Position numbers and translations under genes: made by a program. DNA of 60,503 bases, from the NCBI GenBank assembly GCA_002102555.1, contig MCFL01000144.1, positions 1 to 60,503 of the forward strand. Reading direction: 5' to 3'. The notes beneath the pieces are model-generated. The model saw only the letters and a list, made by a program, of their open reading frames with translations. It was not told the DNA's origin and did no database searches. The DNA comes from Catenaria anguillulae PL171 (lineage: Eukaryota > Blastocladiomycota > Blastocladiomycetes > Blastocladiales > Catenariaceae). Below, in pieces: positions 34,747-45,348 of the stretch (positions within the stretch are counted from its first letter, which is position 1; every line of letters starts with the position of its first letter).

Positions 34747-37700
34747 TCACATGTCCCCGCCCTGCCGCTGACCCGATTGCCCTTGTGCCGCACCCTCGTT
34801 CGCAGCCCTCAACATGCCAGCGGTCCCCGCCTGCGTTGGCAACACACCCACGGGCGGTGGCGGCCCCATCATGCCCATGCCCGGGGGTGGGCCCATCATA
34901 CCCATGTGCGGTGGGGGTCCCATCATCAAATGCGGCGGCGGCGGTGGCATCGGCATATGCAAGGGCATAGGCCCGCCCGGCACAAACGGCAACAACCCAG
35001 TCCCCATGCCCGGAGGCGGACCCATCATGCCGCTCATACCTGGAGGCATCATCATGTTCATGTGCGACGCGCCCATGCCTGCAGCCGCCGCGGCGGCGGC
35101 CGCCGCCATGGCTGCCAACGACGTGGATGACGCCGGCTGGAGAGCAGTACTGGTGGGTGTGGCCGACGGCACGGCCGCAGGCCCAACGAGCGCGCCGTGC
35201 GGCGCAACACGGCCTTGCATGACGAGCTGTTGCGCAGCCATGGTCCGCGCATAGTGCCCGGCGAGCCCAAACGAGGCAAATCCAGGTGGCCCGCCAAAGG
35301 GCGAGTAAGGAGACATGCCAAGCGGCGGCGGTGGATGTGGGTACGGCGGCATACCTGGCGGCGGGGCGAATGCAGGGTGTGCGGCCATTGGCGGTGGCGC
35401 GGACATGCTTGATGGCGGATACGCGGGGCGCGTGTTCATTGGCTGCGCGAGCGGAAGTTGAGAGGGTTTTGGCAGTGGCGCATTTCGAGGTGGCGATGAT
35501 GCTCGTGATGTAGTCATTGGTGCTCGACCGGCAGCGGCGCCCTGAGGTGGTGATGGCGAAGATACACGCGTGGAGCTGGATGCGGGTGGCGTCACGGACT
35601 GCTGCGCTTGTCCCGATGCAACCAACCTGGGCGACGACGACGGGGATGGGGACCCTGCTGCGGCCGCTGACGCGCGTTGCTGCACCGAGGCGGCGCTTCC
35701 AAACGGCTGCTGTTGACGCTGGCCCACTTCTTCCTCGGCCTCCTCCTCCTCCTCCTCCTCAACCACAGGCACATCGGGCAACTCCTCAAACGTCGGAACG
35801 CGAATCCATCTCTCTGCATCGCTCACCCTGTCGCCACCAACGCCCTCAATTCTCCTCGCAGCTCCGGCTCTCTGCCCGTCCAAACCCCCACTGGCAACCC
35901 GTGTCAGCGCAGCACTCAACATGTTTGCAACCAAGGCCGTAATGACCTGCGTCACAGGCTGCGGCACCAGCGTCGCCATGATATGATGCAGCGCAATGGG
36001 AATGAGCGCACACAACTGCACATCAAACTGTGCGCCGGGTGCAATGGCAACCGTCGACGCAGCAGTCACGGCGGCCGCGGCCGATGCAGCATGTGTGACC
36101 GAGTGCGACGCCACGTCATCCGAATGCAAGGCAACAACCCCCCATCCGGGCGACTGCGTAAGCGATCCGTTGTTGGGCGAGAAAAACGCCTCTGCATCTG
36201 CCGCGTCTTGCTCCTGCTGTTGCTGCTGCTGCTGCTCTTGCGGTTGCCCTTGGCCACCTTGCGCCGTCGCTGTGGCAGCGGCACGACCGGCGGCTACCCC
36301 TCCGCGTGCAACGCGCCGAGCAGCCAATTGGCCCGCACGCGCAACTGCGCCGCCCGCGCCGCCTGGCGCCACGCTTGTGCCGCTCCTTGTCCTTTGGCCT
36401 GGCACAATCGGGCCCGCGATTGCGCCGGGACCCCGACCGCCCGCGATCCTCGTCATACCCGTGGCCGATCCCAATGCCACGCCCGTGTTTACTTGCCACA
36501 CGTGCTCCCTGCGCGTCAGCGTCTTTGCCAATTGTTCTTTGGTGACAGCCAATTCAACGCCAAGGACCGGGAACGCGGCCGCGTCGGCAAGGTCGCCAAT
36601 AAGCACGTCGCCGGGCGGTGGCGGCATATCGAGCAAGTGCAGGTCGCGGAACAGTTTGGGCATGGAGCGCATGAGGCCCGAAGAGGTGGGTAACAGCGTG
36701 AGGTCGGGCGTCGTATGGTACAGCGAGTAGTATGACCGAATGGGTTTTTGCGCGTGCAGTGGAATGTCTGGCTCGGGTTGGAGCGGAGGCGGAGCTGGAG
36801 CGGGCGGACCATAGGGAGAGAAAGAAGTGGAGGTTGGCGGGAGAGGTGGAGGTGGAAGCGCAAACGTCGGTGGTGGTGGCGGTGGGGGAGGCATGAACGA
36901 AGATTGGTCGAATGCGGTCGAAGTCGATGGCGCAGGCGGAGGTGGGAGCATGGGTTGAGACACGACTGATGGTTGTGGTCGTGGCGGCGGCGGCACCATC
37001 TGCTGCGAAGACGGCACTGGTTGCGATACAGGTGCTGCGGGTGGCGGCCGCGGCCGCGGCGGTGATGTGGGAATGGACATTGGCGGCAATTCCATTTGCG
37101 GCGGCGACGTGCTCGGCATGGTCATGGCGGCCGATGTCTTTGGTGGCGCAGCCAATGCGGGGGGCGGCGGCAGCGGGACCTGTTGAGGCGGTGACGGTAC
37201 CCTTGGGGGCGGTTGCTGCGCTTCTTGCTCTTGTCTTGGCTGCTGCTGTTGCTGCTGGCCCATTGCACTCACAACCGAGAACCCGTCACTTGACGGCATC
37301 TCGCTCAGCCCCTGCGAGGACCCAACCACTTGAGATATCAACGGCGGCACACCCAGCACGCCCAAACCAATCCCCATGCTTGGTGGGGGACCGACCATGC
37401 CCAACCCGCCAAACGGGCCTGGTCCAAACGCGCCCATTCCCGGCGGCCCAAACAATGGGTGATGCGGCGGTGGCAAATTCAACTCGGCCACCGCCACCGC
37501 CAACTCGGCCGCACTGGGCGGGCCGGGCGGAAACAGTTCGGCGGCACGTTTCTTTGGCTTTTTTGAATCGTCGCGAATCTCGTGTGCCTTGAATGGATCG
37601 ATGGTCCACAGGTAGCCCTTGCCAGGCACATTTTCGGGACGCGACCGTTTCACAAACGCACGGTTCAAGCTGAGATTGTGCCGGATCGAGTTTTGCCACG

Positions 37701-39381
37701 AGTGCGTTGCGTACCGCAAGTACGAGTAGTTTTCCGCAAGGTACTCGTAGATGTCGCCGAGCGACATGGCACGAATCGGTGACGAACAAATGGCTTCGGC
37801 AATCAGCGACGCGTACGAGTAGGGCGGGCGCTTGGCCTTGTGTTCGTCGGATGAATAGTCGATGGCGTGGGCGCGAGACATGTAGTCGGGCAACTCACCT
37901 TCTTCATTGAACAGAGGTGGTGGTGGGAGAATGAGTGGTGGAGGTTGCGGGGCACCCGGCGGGGCAGAAGGCTCGTCGTCGGGTCCACTTGGAGCGGTGG
38001 CCGTTGCAGAGGGTGCTTCCCCGCCGTCTGCCGTTGTGGACGTAGTTCCGCCTGCCGCGGTGGCGGCTGCTGCTTTAGGCTTCCGCTTGCGTGGCTTTTT
38101 CGCCGTTGTTGCCTTGCCTCTGGCTGCGCCCGTCGATTCCGGTCCATCAACTCCCGGCAAACCGCCTTGTTGCTGCTGCTGCCCGTCTCCACCCATTTGC
38201 GTGTCGGCACCACTCAACAACCGCTCCATTTCCACGTCACCCTCGGCACCAAACCCAGTCACAAACCCGAGCGCGGCCAACGCGGCCTGATGCTCGGCGG
38301 CCGCCGTCGTGGGTGATACACCGGACCCGTCGCCGCTTGGATCTGGCATACCCATGCTGAGCGCAGCGGCGGCTGCCGCGGCCGCGGCCGCGGCTTGCTC
38401 CTCTTGCTCAAGCAGCAGCTTTTGCTTTTTGGTCGGGCGTGGTGGCCGTTTGCGTTTTGGTTTCGGGGCAGGTGCTGACGCAGCCGTGGATGCGTCTGCA
38501 TCCGCGCCTTGATCGGTACCCGCAGCAGCATCAGTGACAGAAGAAGATGCACCTTGCGTGTCAGGAGCGGCCTCTTGATCAGCCACCGTGGTCTTCTTTG
38601 CCCTCTTGCGTGCACGCCCCGCGCCTGCGGCCGCAGGGGCCGCGCGCTTCCTTGTGGCCGCGGTACTGGCAGCTGTGCCCTTCTTTGCCTTGCCCTTGGC
38701 CGCCGTCCCGGCCTTTGCCTTGACCTGCGCCTCCTGTTCGGCAGCTACAGTGGCCAACGCTTGGGCAATGGCCTCGTCGTCTGCATCGCCATAGGTGATC
38801 AACTCATCCTCCTCATCCATGCCATCACCTGCCCCCGTCTCCGGATCTGCCGTTGGCAACAAGAACAAGAACTGGACACCACCAATCTCGAGCATGTGTC
38901 CACTCCGCAACGCAATCCCACCAACGCCCGGTTTAAACGTGATGCCATCAATCTTGATACCATTGCGCCCAAAGATCTGCATCTCCCAATTGGCCGTCTC
39001 AAAGTTGTACACAATGGCCGCGTGCTTGCGTGACACGGTCTTTGTGGGCCCCAAGTCCACGTCGACGGGTGCCTCGTCGGGCGCCACGGCGCCCTCGGAC
39101 GAACGGCCAATCACCACGGTGACGGCCTTGATGTAGTAGGTCCAGTCATGGCCCGCAAGTTTGGCAAATGCTTGGACCGGCGGCAGAGATGTTGGGTCTT
39201 CCGGGTTGGGATATTGCTCGGCTACACGGACGCGGCGCGGCGCGGGCAACGGGCGCGGCAGTTCACCAAGGGGTTGCATCGAGGCGCCCGCGGCGTCGTC
39301 GCCGCCGTCAACTTCCATGTCACCAGGGCCCGGGCCGGGGTCGCCGAGCAGGAGCGGGTCGTCTCCGATGTCCATGTCCAT
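34747..39381 (-). CDS. FHA-forkhead transcription factor (Fhl1-like)
   Basis: A single uninterrupted exon of 1,544 codons. The FHA domain spans about residues 80-175, with IGRSS, DVDLGPTKTVSRKHA and GRNGIKIDG. The DLGPxKxxSRxHA core is typical of yeast Fhl1 and unlike FOXK or Fkh1/2. The forkhead domain spans about 515-597, with KRPPYSYASLIAEAI, SWQNSIRHNLSLNRAFVK and GKGYLWTIDP. Fhl1 binds ribosomal-protein gene promoters and through its FHA domain recruits a co-activator. The same role is an inference here. The rest is low complexity: basic Ala/Lys-rich stretches (nuclear localisation likely), poly-Gln, poly-Pro, and a C-terminal Met/Gly/Pro repeat region (last about 100 residues). It diverges from the stomatin-like gene. 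Confidence 0.9.
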   Translation of the reverse strand: MDMDIGDDPLLLGDPGPGPGDMEVDGGDDAAGASMQPLGELPRPLPAPRRVRVAEQYPNPEDPTSLPPVQAFAKLAGHDWTYYIKAVTVVIGRSSEGAVAPDEAPVDVDLGPTKTVSRKHAAIVYNFETANWEMQIFGRNGIKIDGITFKPGVGGIALRSGHMLEIGGVQFLFLLPTADPETGAGDGMDEEDELITYGDADDEAIAQALATVAAEQEAQVKAKAGTAAKGKAKKGTAASTAATRKRAAPAAAGAGRARKRAKKTTVADQEAAPDTQGASSSVTDAAAGTDQGADADASTAASAPAPKPKRKRPPRPTKKQKLLLEQEEQAAAAAAAAAAALSMGMPDPSGDGSGVSPTTAAAEHQAALAALGFVTGFGAEGDVEMERLLSGADTQMGGDGQQQQQGGLPGVDGPESTGAARGKATTAKKPRKRKPKAAAATAAGGTTSTTADGGEAPSATATAPSGPDDEPSAPPGAPQPPPLILPPPPLFNEEGELPDYMSRAHAIDYSSDEHKAKRPPYSYASLIAEAICSSPIRAMSLGDIYEYLAENYSYLRYATHSWQNSIRHNLSLNRAFVKRSRPENVPGKGYLWTIDPFKAHEIRDDSKKPKKRAAELFPPGPPSAAELAVAVAELNLPPPHHPLFGPPGMGAFGPGPFGGLGMVGPPPSMGIGLGVLGVPPLISQVVGSSQGLSEMPSSDGFSVVSAMGQQQQQQPRQEQEAQQPPPRVPSPPQQVPLPPPPALAAPPKTSAAMTMPSTSPPQMELPPMSIPTSPPRPRPPPAAPVSQPVPSSQQMVPPPPRPQPSVVSQPMLPPPPAPSTSTAFDQSSFMPPPPPPPPTFALPPPPLPPTSTSFSPYGPPAPAPPPLQPEPDIPLHAQKPIRSYYSLYHTTPDLTLLPTSSGLMRSMPKLFRDLHLLDMPPPPGDVLIGDLADAAAFPVLGVELAVTKEQLAKTLTRREHVWQVNTGVALGSATGMTRIAGGRGPGAIAGPIVPGQRTRSGTSVAPGGAGGAVARAGQLAARRVARGGVAAGRAAATATAQGGQGQPQEQQQQQQQEQDAADAEAFFSPNNGSLTQSPGWGVVALHSDDVASHSVTHAASAAAAVTAASTVAIAPGAQFDVQLCALIPIALHHIMATLVPQPVTQVITALVANMLSAALTRVASGGLDGQRAGAARRIEGVGGDRVSDAERWIRVPTFEELPDVPVVEEEEEEEAEEEVGQRQQQPFGSAASVQQRASAAAAGSPSPSSSPRLVASGQAQQSVTPPASSSTRVSSPSPPQGAAAGRAPMTTSRASSPPRNAPLPKPSQLPLAQPMNTRPAYPPSSMSAPPPMAAHPAFAPPPGMPPYPHPPPPLGMSPYSPFGGPPGFASFGLAGHYARTMAAQQLVMQGRVAPHGALVGPAAVPSATPTSTALQPASSTSLAAMAAAAAAAAAGMGASHMNMMMPPGMSGMMGPPPGMGTGLLPFVPGGPMPLHMPMPPPPPHLMMGPPPHMGMMGPPPGMGMMGPPPPVGVLPTQAGTAGMLRAANEGAAQGQSGQRQGGDM

Positions 39382-40313
39382 GAAATGAAATTGGGTACGT
39401 AAAGTGTCTGATGGAAATGGGAAGATGGCTGATCAGATTTGAGTGTGAGATTGATCGGCACCTGGCAACCAAAGAAAGAACTTATGTACTGTGAAAGTGT
39501 TTGAGCAGCAAGGTTAAGCCTCGGCCGATACCGTGATACCGTGGGCGTGGGCGATGGCCGGCTGGCAGGGGGCGGCGGACCGAGGGCGGGACGAGAACGT
39601 GTTGGTTGGTGGTGGGCGAAATGCGTCAAGTGACTTTGAGCGTGTGCTTGAGTGCGAACACTTAATGTCGCCAAGCAAACGACATGGTAGCGGGTCACCT
39701 GATGTGGCACCGTGAGAACGACGCACACGGCCAAGAAGCGGGCCACCGATCCACCCTTGGCGACGATGCACGTGATCCCCAGATCGCAAAATGCAAGGCG
39801 GCTATTGACGCGCATCCCTGCCATGGGATTGAGGGTGCTTTTCCTTATCACGTGCCGGCTCACCACTCGAGCTCCATACAAGGTGAACAAGCCATCTGCG
39901 AAAGCTGCGGAACACGCACAGAAGCCTTCTGGACGCACTTGAATGGCTGGTGGCTCCTCATCTGTTCGCCAGATCTTCCATGTGCGTCCCTTTGGGCAAG
40001 ACTCCCTGTGTGGAAGGTCAAAGGAAGGCTGATGGACCATTGTGATTGGAGGCAACACATATGTATGCTTGGTGGGTCTGGTGGCGTCGGATGCATGCAC
40101 TCACGCCTGTTTCTGTAGACAAACTTTTGGACCGTGGGCCCTGGAGTGGGAGGTTGCATTTGCAGGCGATGCCGGCAGAGGTACTTAAGTACAAAAGCAT
40201 CTCAGCAACCCGTCCCAACTGCCGCCTCGTGTCTGTGTCTCGCACCTCACCACACTCTCATGCAAACTCCACCCAACTCGCATAATCTTTTAACCTCCTA
40301 CAACAACACCGCA
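39382..40313. promoter_or_regulatory. Divergent upstream region (forkhead / stomatin-like)
   Basis: A 932-bp gap between two divergent ATGs, expected to hold both promoters and 5' UTRs. No coding or RNA signal is seen; the open frames on the minus strand simply continue from the forkhead gene in other frames. No clear TATA box. Confidence 0.45.
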
Positions 40314-41465
40314 ATGGCTTCGACCTCCTCCGCCAACCTGCCGCTCTCGCACGAGCACGGGCGCCCAGCGATTCCCACCAACCCCACAACGGGCTACCCG
40401 ACTTCTGGCGCGGGTCGCCGTCAGCAATCCTATGCTCAAGAGATTGCCAGTATGCAACTCATCTCATTCGCCCATGGCATCATCCATAAAGGAATGTGTC
40501 TCATTGCTCCAATCGCCTCGCTTGTGTAGTCACGCCAACTCAGCACGGGTTTTATGAGGGCATGATGTCGACGATTGGTTCCGTGATTGGATTCTTTGGC
40601 AGTATCCCGTGCTGCGTGATTTGCCCCAACCCTTTCAGGCAGGTGGATCAGGGACAGGTCGGCTTGATTAGCAGATGGGGAAAGTGCCAGCGCATGGTTG
40701 ACCCTGGACTATATCAGATTAACTTGATGACCGATTCCATTCAAAAGGGTACGTCAAGTTCATGTCTCACGCTTTTTTTGCGCGCTCATGTTTCCCATCA
40801 AGGGTGAGTCGCCGACTGACTCCTTGGCATTTGTGTATGGCACAGTCGACATTCGCCTGCAAGTCGTCGAAATGCCGCGCCAATTTGTCCTAACCAAGGA
40901 CAATGTCTCGCTCAACATCGACTCTGTGCTCTACTTCCGCGTGTCGGACCCCTACGTCGCCACCTTCCTCGTGTCCAACGTGCGCGCGGCCCTCATTGAG
41001 CGCACGCAAACTACGCTGCGCCAAATCTTTGGCATGCGCACGCTGCAAGAGTGTATCGAGTTGCGTGAAACCATCGCCCACGAAATCGAGTCGCTCATTC
41101 GCACACCAGCCATTGAGTGGGGATGTGAAGTCGAGTCCATCTTGATCAAGGATCTGGTGCTGTCGCCCGAATTGCTCGAGTCGTTGAGTGCGGCGGCCAA
41201 GCAGAAGCGTATTGGCGAGTCCAAGGTGATCGCGGCCGAGGCCGAGATTCAGGCCGCGCAGTTGATGCGCAAGGCGGCCGATATCTTGGCAAGTGACGCG
41301 GCCATGAACATTCGATACTTGGAGACGATGCAGAACATGGCAAAGACGAGTGGCGCAAAGGTCATTTTCATGCCGGTGCCGCATGGTGGGCAGGGTGTGA
41401 GCGGGTCGGGCAGCGCCAACGATACCATGATGCAGGCAGTGGGCATTCTGGATTCGACAAAGTAA
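40314..41465 (+). CDS. Stomatin-like SPFH/band-7 membrane protein
   Basis: Exons 40314-40449, 40530-40748 and 40846-41465, with introns of 80 and 97 nt both in phase 1, give 324 residues. After a polar N-terminus, a hydrophobic hairpin (about residues 58-75) ends in the stomatin-type PCCVICPNPF. Then QVDQGQVGLISRWGK and MVDPGLYQINL lead into the SPFH domain with VVEMPRQFVLTKDNVSLNID. The C-terminal part has the family's helix, including KQKRIGESKVIAAEAEIQAAQ, and ends with a hydrophobic strand KVIFMPV. Stomatins form oligomeric cages at membranes and modulate channels and lipid domains. Here the specific membrane is unknown. The spliced product follows fungal stomatins without visible gaps. 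Confidence 0.92.
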
Positions 41466-41721
41466 GTCAAGGTGAGAGACGAGATTTGTGCCTTTCTGTT
41501 TCTTGTTTTTGCACTCAATTTTTGTTGGCATGGGTCGAAAATGGCCCTGCAATTCCACTCGCAGTATCCTTGTGCAAACCACATACATACAATTGACAAA
41601 TGCTTTTTGTGTGCCTTCACTGAGATCCTGTAATCCTATATGTACACATGGATTCCTACTATGAATTGATATCGACTGTTCATAACTCCAAAGACCTTGA
41701 CTTTGCAAGAGTGCACATGGT

Positions 41722-44148
41722 TCACATTCCAGCACCGATATATATCTTGCCAACCAGTTCTAGTGCATGCTGCTGCCATTTGATCCACGCCCTGGCGGTG
41801 AACGTCCGACCACCTGCTCGGCAATTGTAAGACAGAATCACAACCGCCCGCCGAATTGCCTGCACAAGCTTTTCCTTTGGCACGCTGGCCGATTCCCTTG
41901 TCCACTCTTCCACATCCCACGACTCAATGAACTCAATCCCATAATTCTCGCAAGCTCGAACAATGGCCCAAGCCAAGTGAGCACAATTGCGTTCCGCCTC
42001 AGGAATCAAGTCCACAAGTCCATCCCACAACGTCCGCTCTTGACTCGAGTGCACGAGACTCAATGCGACCAGTTGCGCATCAAACTGAACGACTTGTGGA
42101 ATCAGCCACTTGACAAATTCAGGCTCGTGAAAATACGCATCGTCTTCATCTCGGGCTTCCGACATGATCACAACCTCGGAAATCATGTCGAAAACGAGCG
42201 CCCGCAGGCCAGGCGCAACCAAATCAAACATTGGGCGCGCCGACACAATGGGCGAATCCAACTTGAGGACACGGGATGCGTGCGCGACAAGCGCTTCGGT
42301 TGCCGCCATCTGCTGGTCCATTTCCGCGTAATCAAACATGAGGGAATCACCGAGTGCCATGCCAATGAGAACGGCTGTGACGAGAGCGGCGAGACGCGTA
42401 GGCGATAAAGTCAGGATACAGTCGAGCTCGTGGACAGGCGTGCGAGACGTGCAAATGAAGAAGAAGAGGGCAGCTAGGGCGCACAGTTCTTGACGGCGTT
42501 CCACAGATTCTAAGAGCGGGTATGTGTCGAGATCGGCGAGAATGCGGGCGAGTGACAAGTTTGGGTCTGGCAGCATGGGTGTGCCAATGAGCGAGGTGAA
42601 GAGATGGAGTGCTTCTTGATAGTCATGAATGGCGTCTTCGCGGTTCAGGATCATGCTCAGTAAGTCGATATCGAACTCGGATTGTGCGAGGTTGGCACGT
42701 TTGGGTACGCTGGATCTATGAGAATAGGACGAGTTGATTGCTAAACATTGGCCGTGACTGTCAGTAAGGTCGCCCATGTCAGCACAATTCCAACACAACA
42801 TACCTTCAAGCATGACGGCTAGCCGCTGTTCATGCGTCAAGACGTGCTGGAGCATGATGGGCCACCACTTGTCCACATTGAACGGAATCAAGGTGCCCCA
42901 TTCCGTTGGTGCCACCAATCCACAGTCCAACAAAACCCGCAGCCACTCTTCTGCTTCGTGCTCGCCAATACACTTGATGACTTTAAACTTGAACATCAAC
43001 GACAAATGACCCGCATCTGGATTACCCGACACCCAAGCCCAATGCGGGATATCGACTTCGAGCAAGGCACGCGCAATCGACTCACGCTCGACACCAGTGG
43101 CACTCTGGAACTTTTCAACCAACGGTGGGCGCACACGAAGCGCACCGTGGGCCTGAAGCCACTTTTACAGGTCAATGATGCGATCCGCATGGTCGCGGAT
43201 GAGTGCCGGGCTCATCAAGAAGAGCATGACGCCCTCAAGCATGTTATCGTCCGCTGAGACAAGTTGGGCAACTGCGGCCGGGGCGAGCGTTGAAAAGTAG
43301 TCAAACACGAGGCCGAGCGTCGGTAACGACCATTCGAGAAGCGCGAGTGTTGCGAGAAACAGTGGGTATGGCGTTGTCGTAGGGAGAATCGTGACCGTTT
43401 CAAGTGCCAACATGCGGTTCTCGGCAGGGCACAAGCGCTTCCATACGACGCCGGGAAGTTCCATGCCCAGCAGAGTCATACTCCACGGCGACTCGACCAT
43501 CAATTGCAAGCATACCTCAAGCAAGTCCAAGCGGCCCACTCGGACGAAATACACGGGCAACACAAGTGCATCCGTGAATGGGCGCCACTAACTGTAATCG
43601 GTCGGCGCATCGCCAAGTACAAAGTCGAGGGCGGCGAAAAAGTCGGCAGGAGTGCGCATTTCAGGTTTAGCCGCAGCGTCTCGGCGTCTGCCCGGGCGGA
43701 AAGCAAGGAACGTATGCGTGTACAAGCGGCGAAGATAATCGGTGGTAAAGACGGGACCGAGCGTTGAAGGGCAACTTGGGGCGAATCCCGTTGCTTGTGC
43801 AGAATCTTGGTTCCCGAGTTGCAGTTGAAGGAGGAAGTCAAGGGTGTTTTTGATGTTGGACCGGTCAAACACGAGGGCATTTGGGACGTTGATGTCGTCA
43901 GCCGACGATGGACGAGAAGCGAGATCACCCAGCAGCACATGGTTGCGCCAAGCGATATGGATGTCGTGACCCCTTGTGCAGATTGAATGCAGAAGAGAGC
44001 AAGTGCGTGGAATGGCTGAAGTGGGCCGGGCTAGGGTGATGGTTGCGTAGAGCAGTTCCGGCGGCATGAGATCTTGGAGCTTGGCGTACTTGGCGGTGGC
44101 CGACGACGGGACGGTCGACGGCAACATGATGGATGATTCAGGTAGCAT
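41722..44148 (-). pseudogene. Family copy G, full length with two in-frame stops
   Basis: Exon 1 is 44148-42804 and exon 2 42740-41722, with a 63-nt phase-1 intron. The frame is continuous over 788 codons except for TAG at 43590-43588 and TAA at 43167-43165. These fall on conserved residues: the first Trp of YNWWRP and the Tyr of DLYKW. All family blocks are present, among them LMPPELLYATITLARP, HIAWRNHVLLGDLASRP and FNVDKWWPIMLQHVL. The 63-nt intron contains no stop and keeps frame, so retention would not itself break the frame. Closest to copy D. Either a young pseudogene or, less likely, a source of truncated proteins. Confidence 0.75.
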
Positions 44149-44181
44149 GATAATGGTGATGACAATGATAATGCGTCGAGT

Positions 44182-44695
44182 CTATTGAAGAAAGATCAGG
44201 CATTCTTTGGTGTCATCGGCGGCAAGAATTGGCAAGTTATGTCGCATGATTTCTTCCTGATTGCTAAATATCCTCCACGCCATTCGCACCACGCCCTCTT
44301 TCGCAAATGCGGCCGAGCTCTCCACGGACCGCCAATATCCAGCAAACCTGGTCTTGCTCACCACGCATCAACAGCTCAACAATATACCCCAACTTGGTTT
44401 TGCACACGTTTTCTCTTGGGCCGGAACCAACTTGTGCACGCAATCAAATCACGCCTTATTCCCACAGCGGGCCAACGGCCGCGGCGACAAACTGGGAACC
44501 CAAATGCACAAGCTGGTCAATCATCCACTCGATGTGCGCCGGGTGAGCGCAATATCCGCGGTCATATTGACTCAAGTCGGGCACCACGGCCGTCTCGGTC
44601 GAGACAAGATGACAGATCATGCCTGCGACCGTTGCCGCGCAGACTGGGCGTGACGAGCTTAAGAAGTCCCTGGACGAGTCGTGTTGGCGGCACAT
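44182..44695 (-). pseudogene. Family copy H (part 2), exon-2 remnant
   Basis: Pieces in different frames match the end of exon 2: CAHPAHIEWMIDQLVHLGSQ, then FVAAAVGPLWE followed by a stop. After a frame change comes YWRSVESSAAFAKEGVVRMA, the C-terminal helix. By eye it is closest to copy A (shared GPLW and AHPAH/YPAH context). No exon 1 is nearby. Confidence 0.55.
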
Positions 44696-44748
44696 GTACG
44701 CAACAAACCAGGGATGATGATGTGAGGGGAACCAAAAAACTCTCCCGG

Positions 44749-45348
44749 CTAATAATAAGCGCTGTATAACTCGTCAAACAACCTGAGCACACTTTCCTGC
44801 CGCCTGACCCGAACATTCTCGCCCTCATTGTCTCCCTCTTCGTTTCCGTCGTCGTCGTCGTCGTCCTCCTCCTCCTCCTCCTCCTCCTCATCGGCGCCAA
44901 AAGAATCCATTTTCAACTGTTGCGCAACCGTGCACTCCAGGGCATCTCGCGGCACCTTGTCTGCGACACACTTCAGGCGGCCCAATTTGCGCCCAAAGCC
45001 GAGTTCGGCCATATCGAGAAGCATCCTGGCCGACGTCGCGCAATCATTTTCGGGCTGGGGAATCATCTCGGCAATCCCCTCAATCAGCATATGCTCCAAG
45101 TCCAAGCACGCGACGGCAACACTCATGGCGGCAAACCCCGCATCAAGTCGGACCAACATATGTCGCATAGAGTCTCCAGCGGGACGGCCGCTGCCCTTCG
45201 GTATGTCCCGTTGTGGTCCATACCGTCGCAACTCTGTTCCACAGACTTTGCCAGCGCTTGTTGCCCCGGCCAGTCCACTGGCAAATGCGTCAAACTTGTG
45301 CCACCCCAACACTGCGTCCAGGTGCGCGAACCCAGCAGCTATTTCCAT
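44749..45348 (-). CDS. Family copy H (part 1), short open C-terminal derivative
   Basis: An open frame of 199 codons starting with ATG. Residues about 60-140 match the C-terminal third of exon 2, around MRHMLVRLDAGFAAMSVAVA and IAEMIPQPENDCATSA. It then has an acidic run of about 15 Glu/Asp and a short tail. It lacks exon 1 and most of exon 2. It may be a relic that happens to be open, or an expressed short paralogue. Codon use is like its neighbours. The next sequence on the same strand is another exon-2 remnant, so two decayed copies may be joined here. Confidence 0.45.
   Translation of the reverse strand: MEIAAGFAHLDAVLGWHKFDAFASGLAGATSAGKVCGTELRRYGPQRDIPKGSGRPAGDSMRHMLVRLDAGFAAMSVAVACLDLEHMLIEGIAEMIPQPENDCATSARMLLDMAELGFGRKLGRLKCVADKVPRDALECTVAQQLKMDSFGADEEEEEEEEDDDDDDGNEEGDNEGENVRVRRQESVLRLFDELYSAYY

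Noticed and set aside
35677-36730. Long plus-strand open frames opposite the forkhead gene
   Set aside because: Cys/Arg/Ala-rich low-complexity shadows of the Pro/Gln/Ala-rich forkhead protein.
39222-40100. A 292-codon minus-strand frame upstream of the forkhead start
   Set aside because: It overlaps the forkhead N-terminus in another frame and has no domain; most of it is intergenic.
27794-44148. Reassigned stop codons as an explanation for in-frame TAG/TAA in copies D and G
   Set aside because: The intact genes in the window end with ordinary TAA or TGA, and intact family members have Trp or Tyr codons at these places; plain nonsense mutations suffice.
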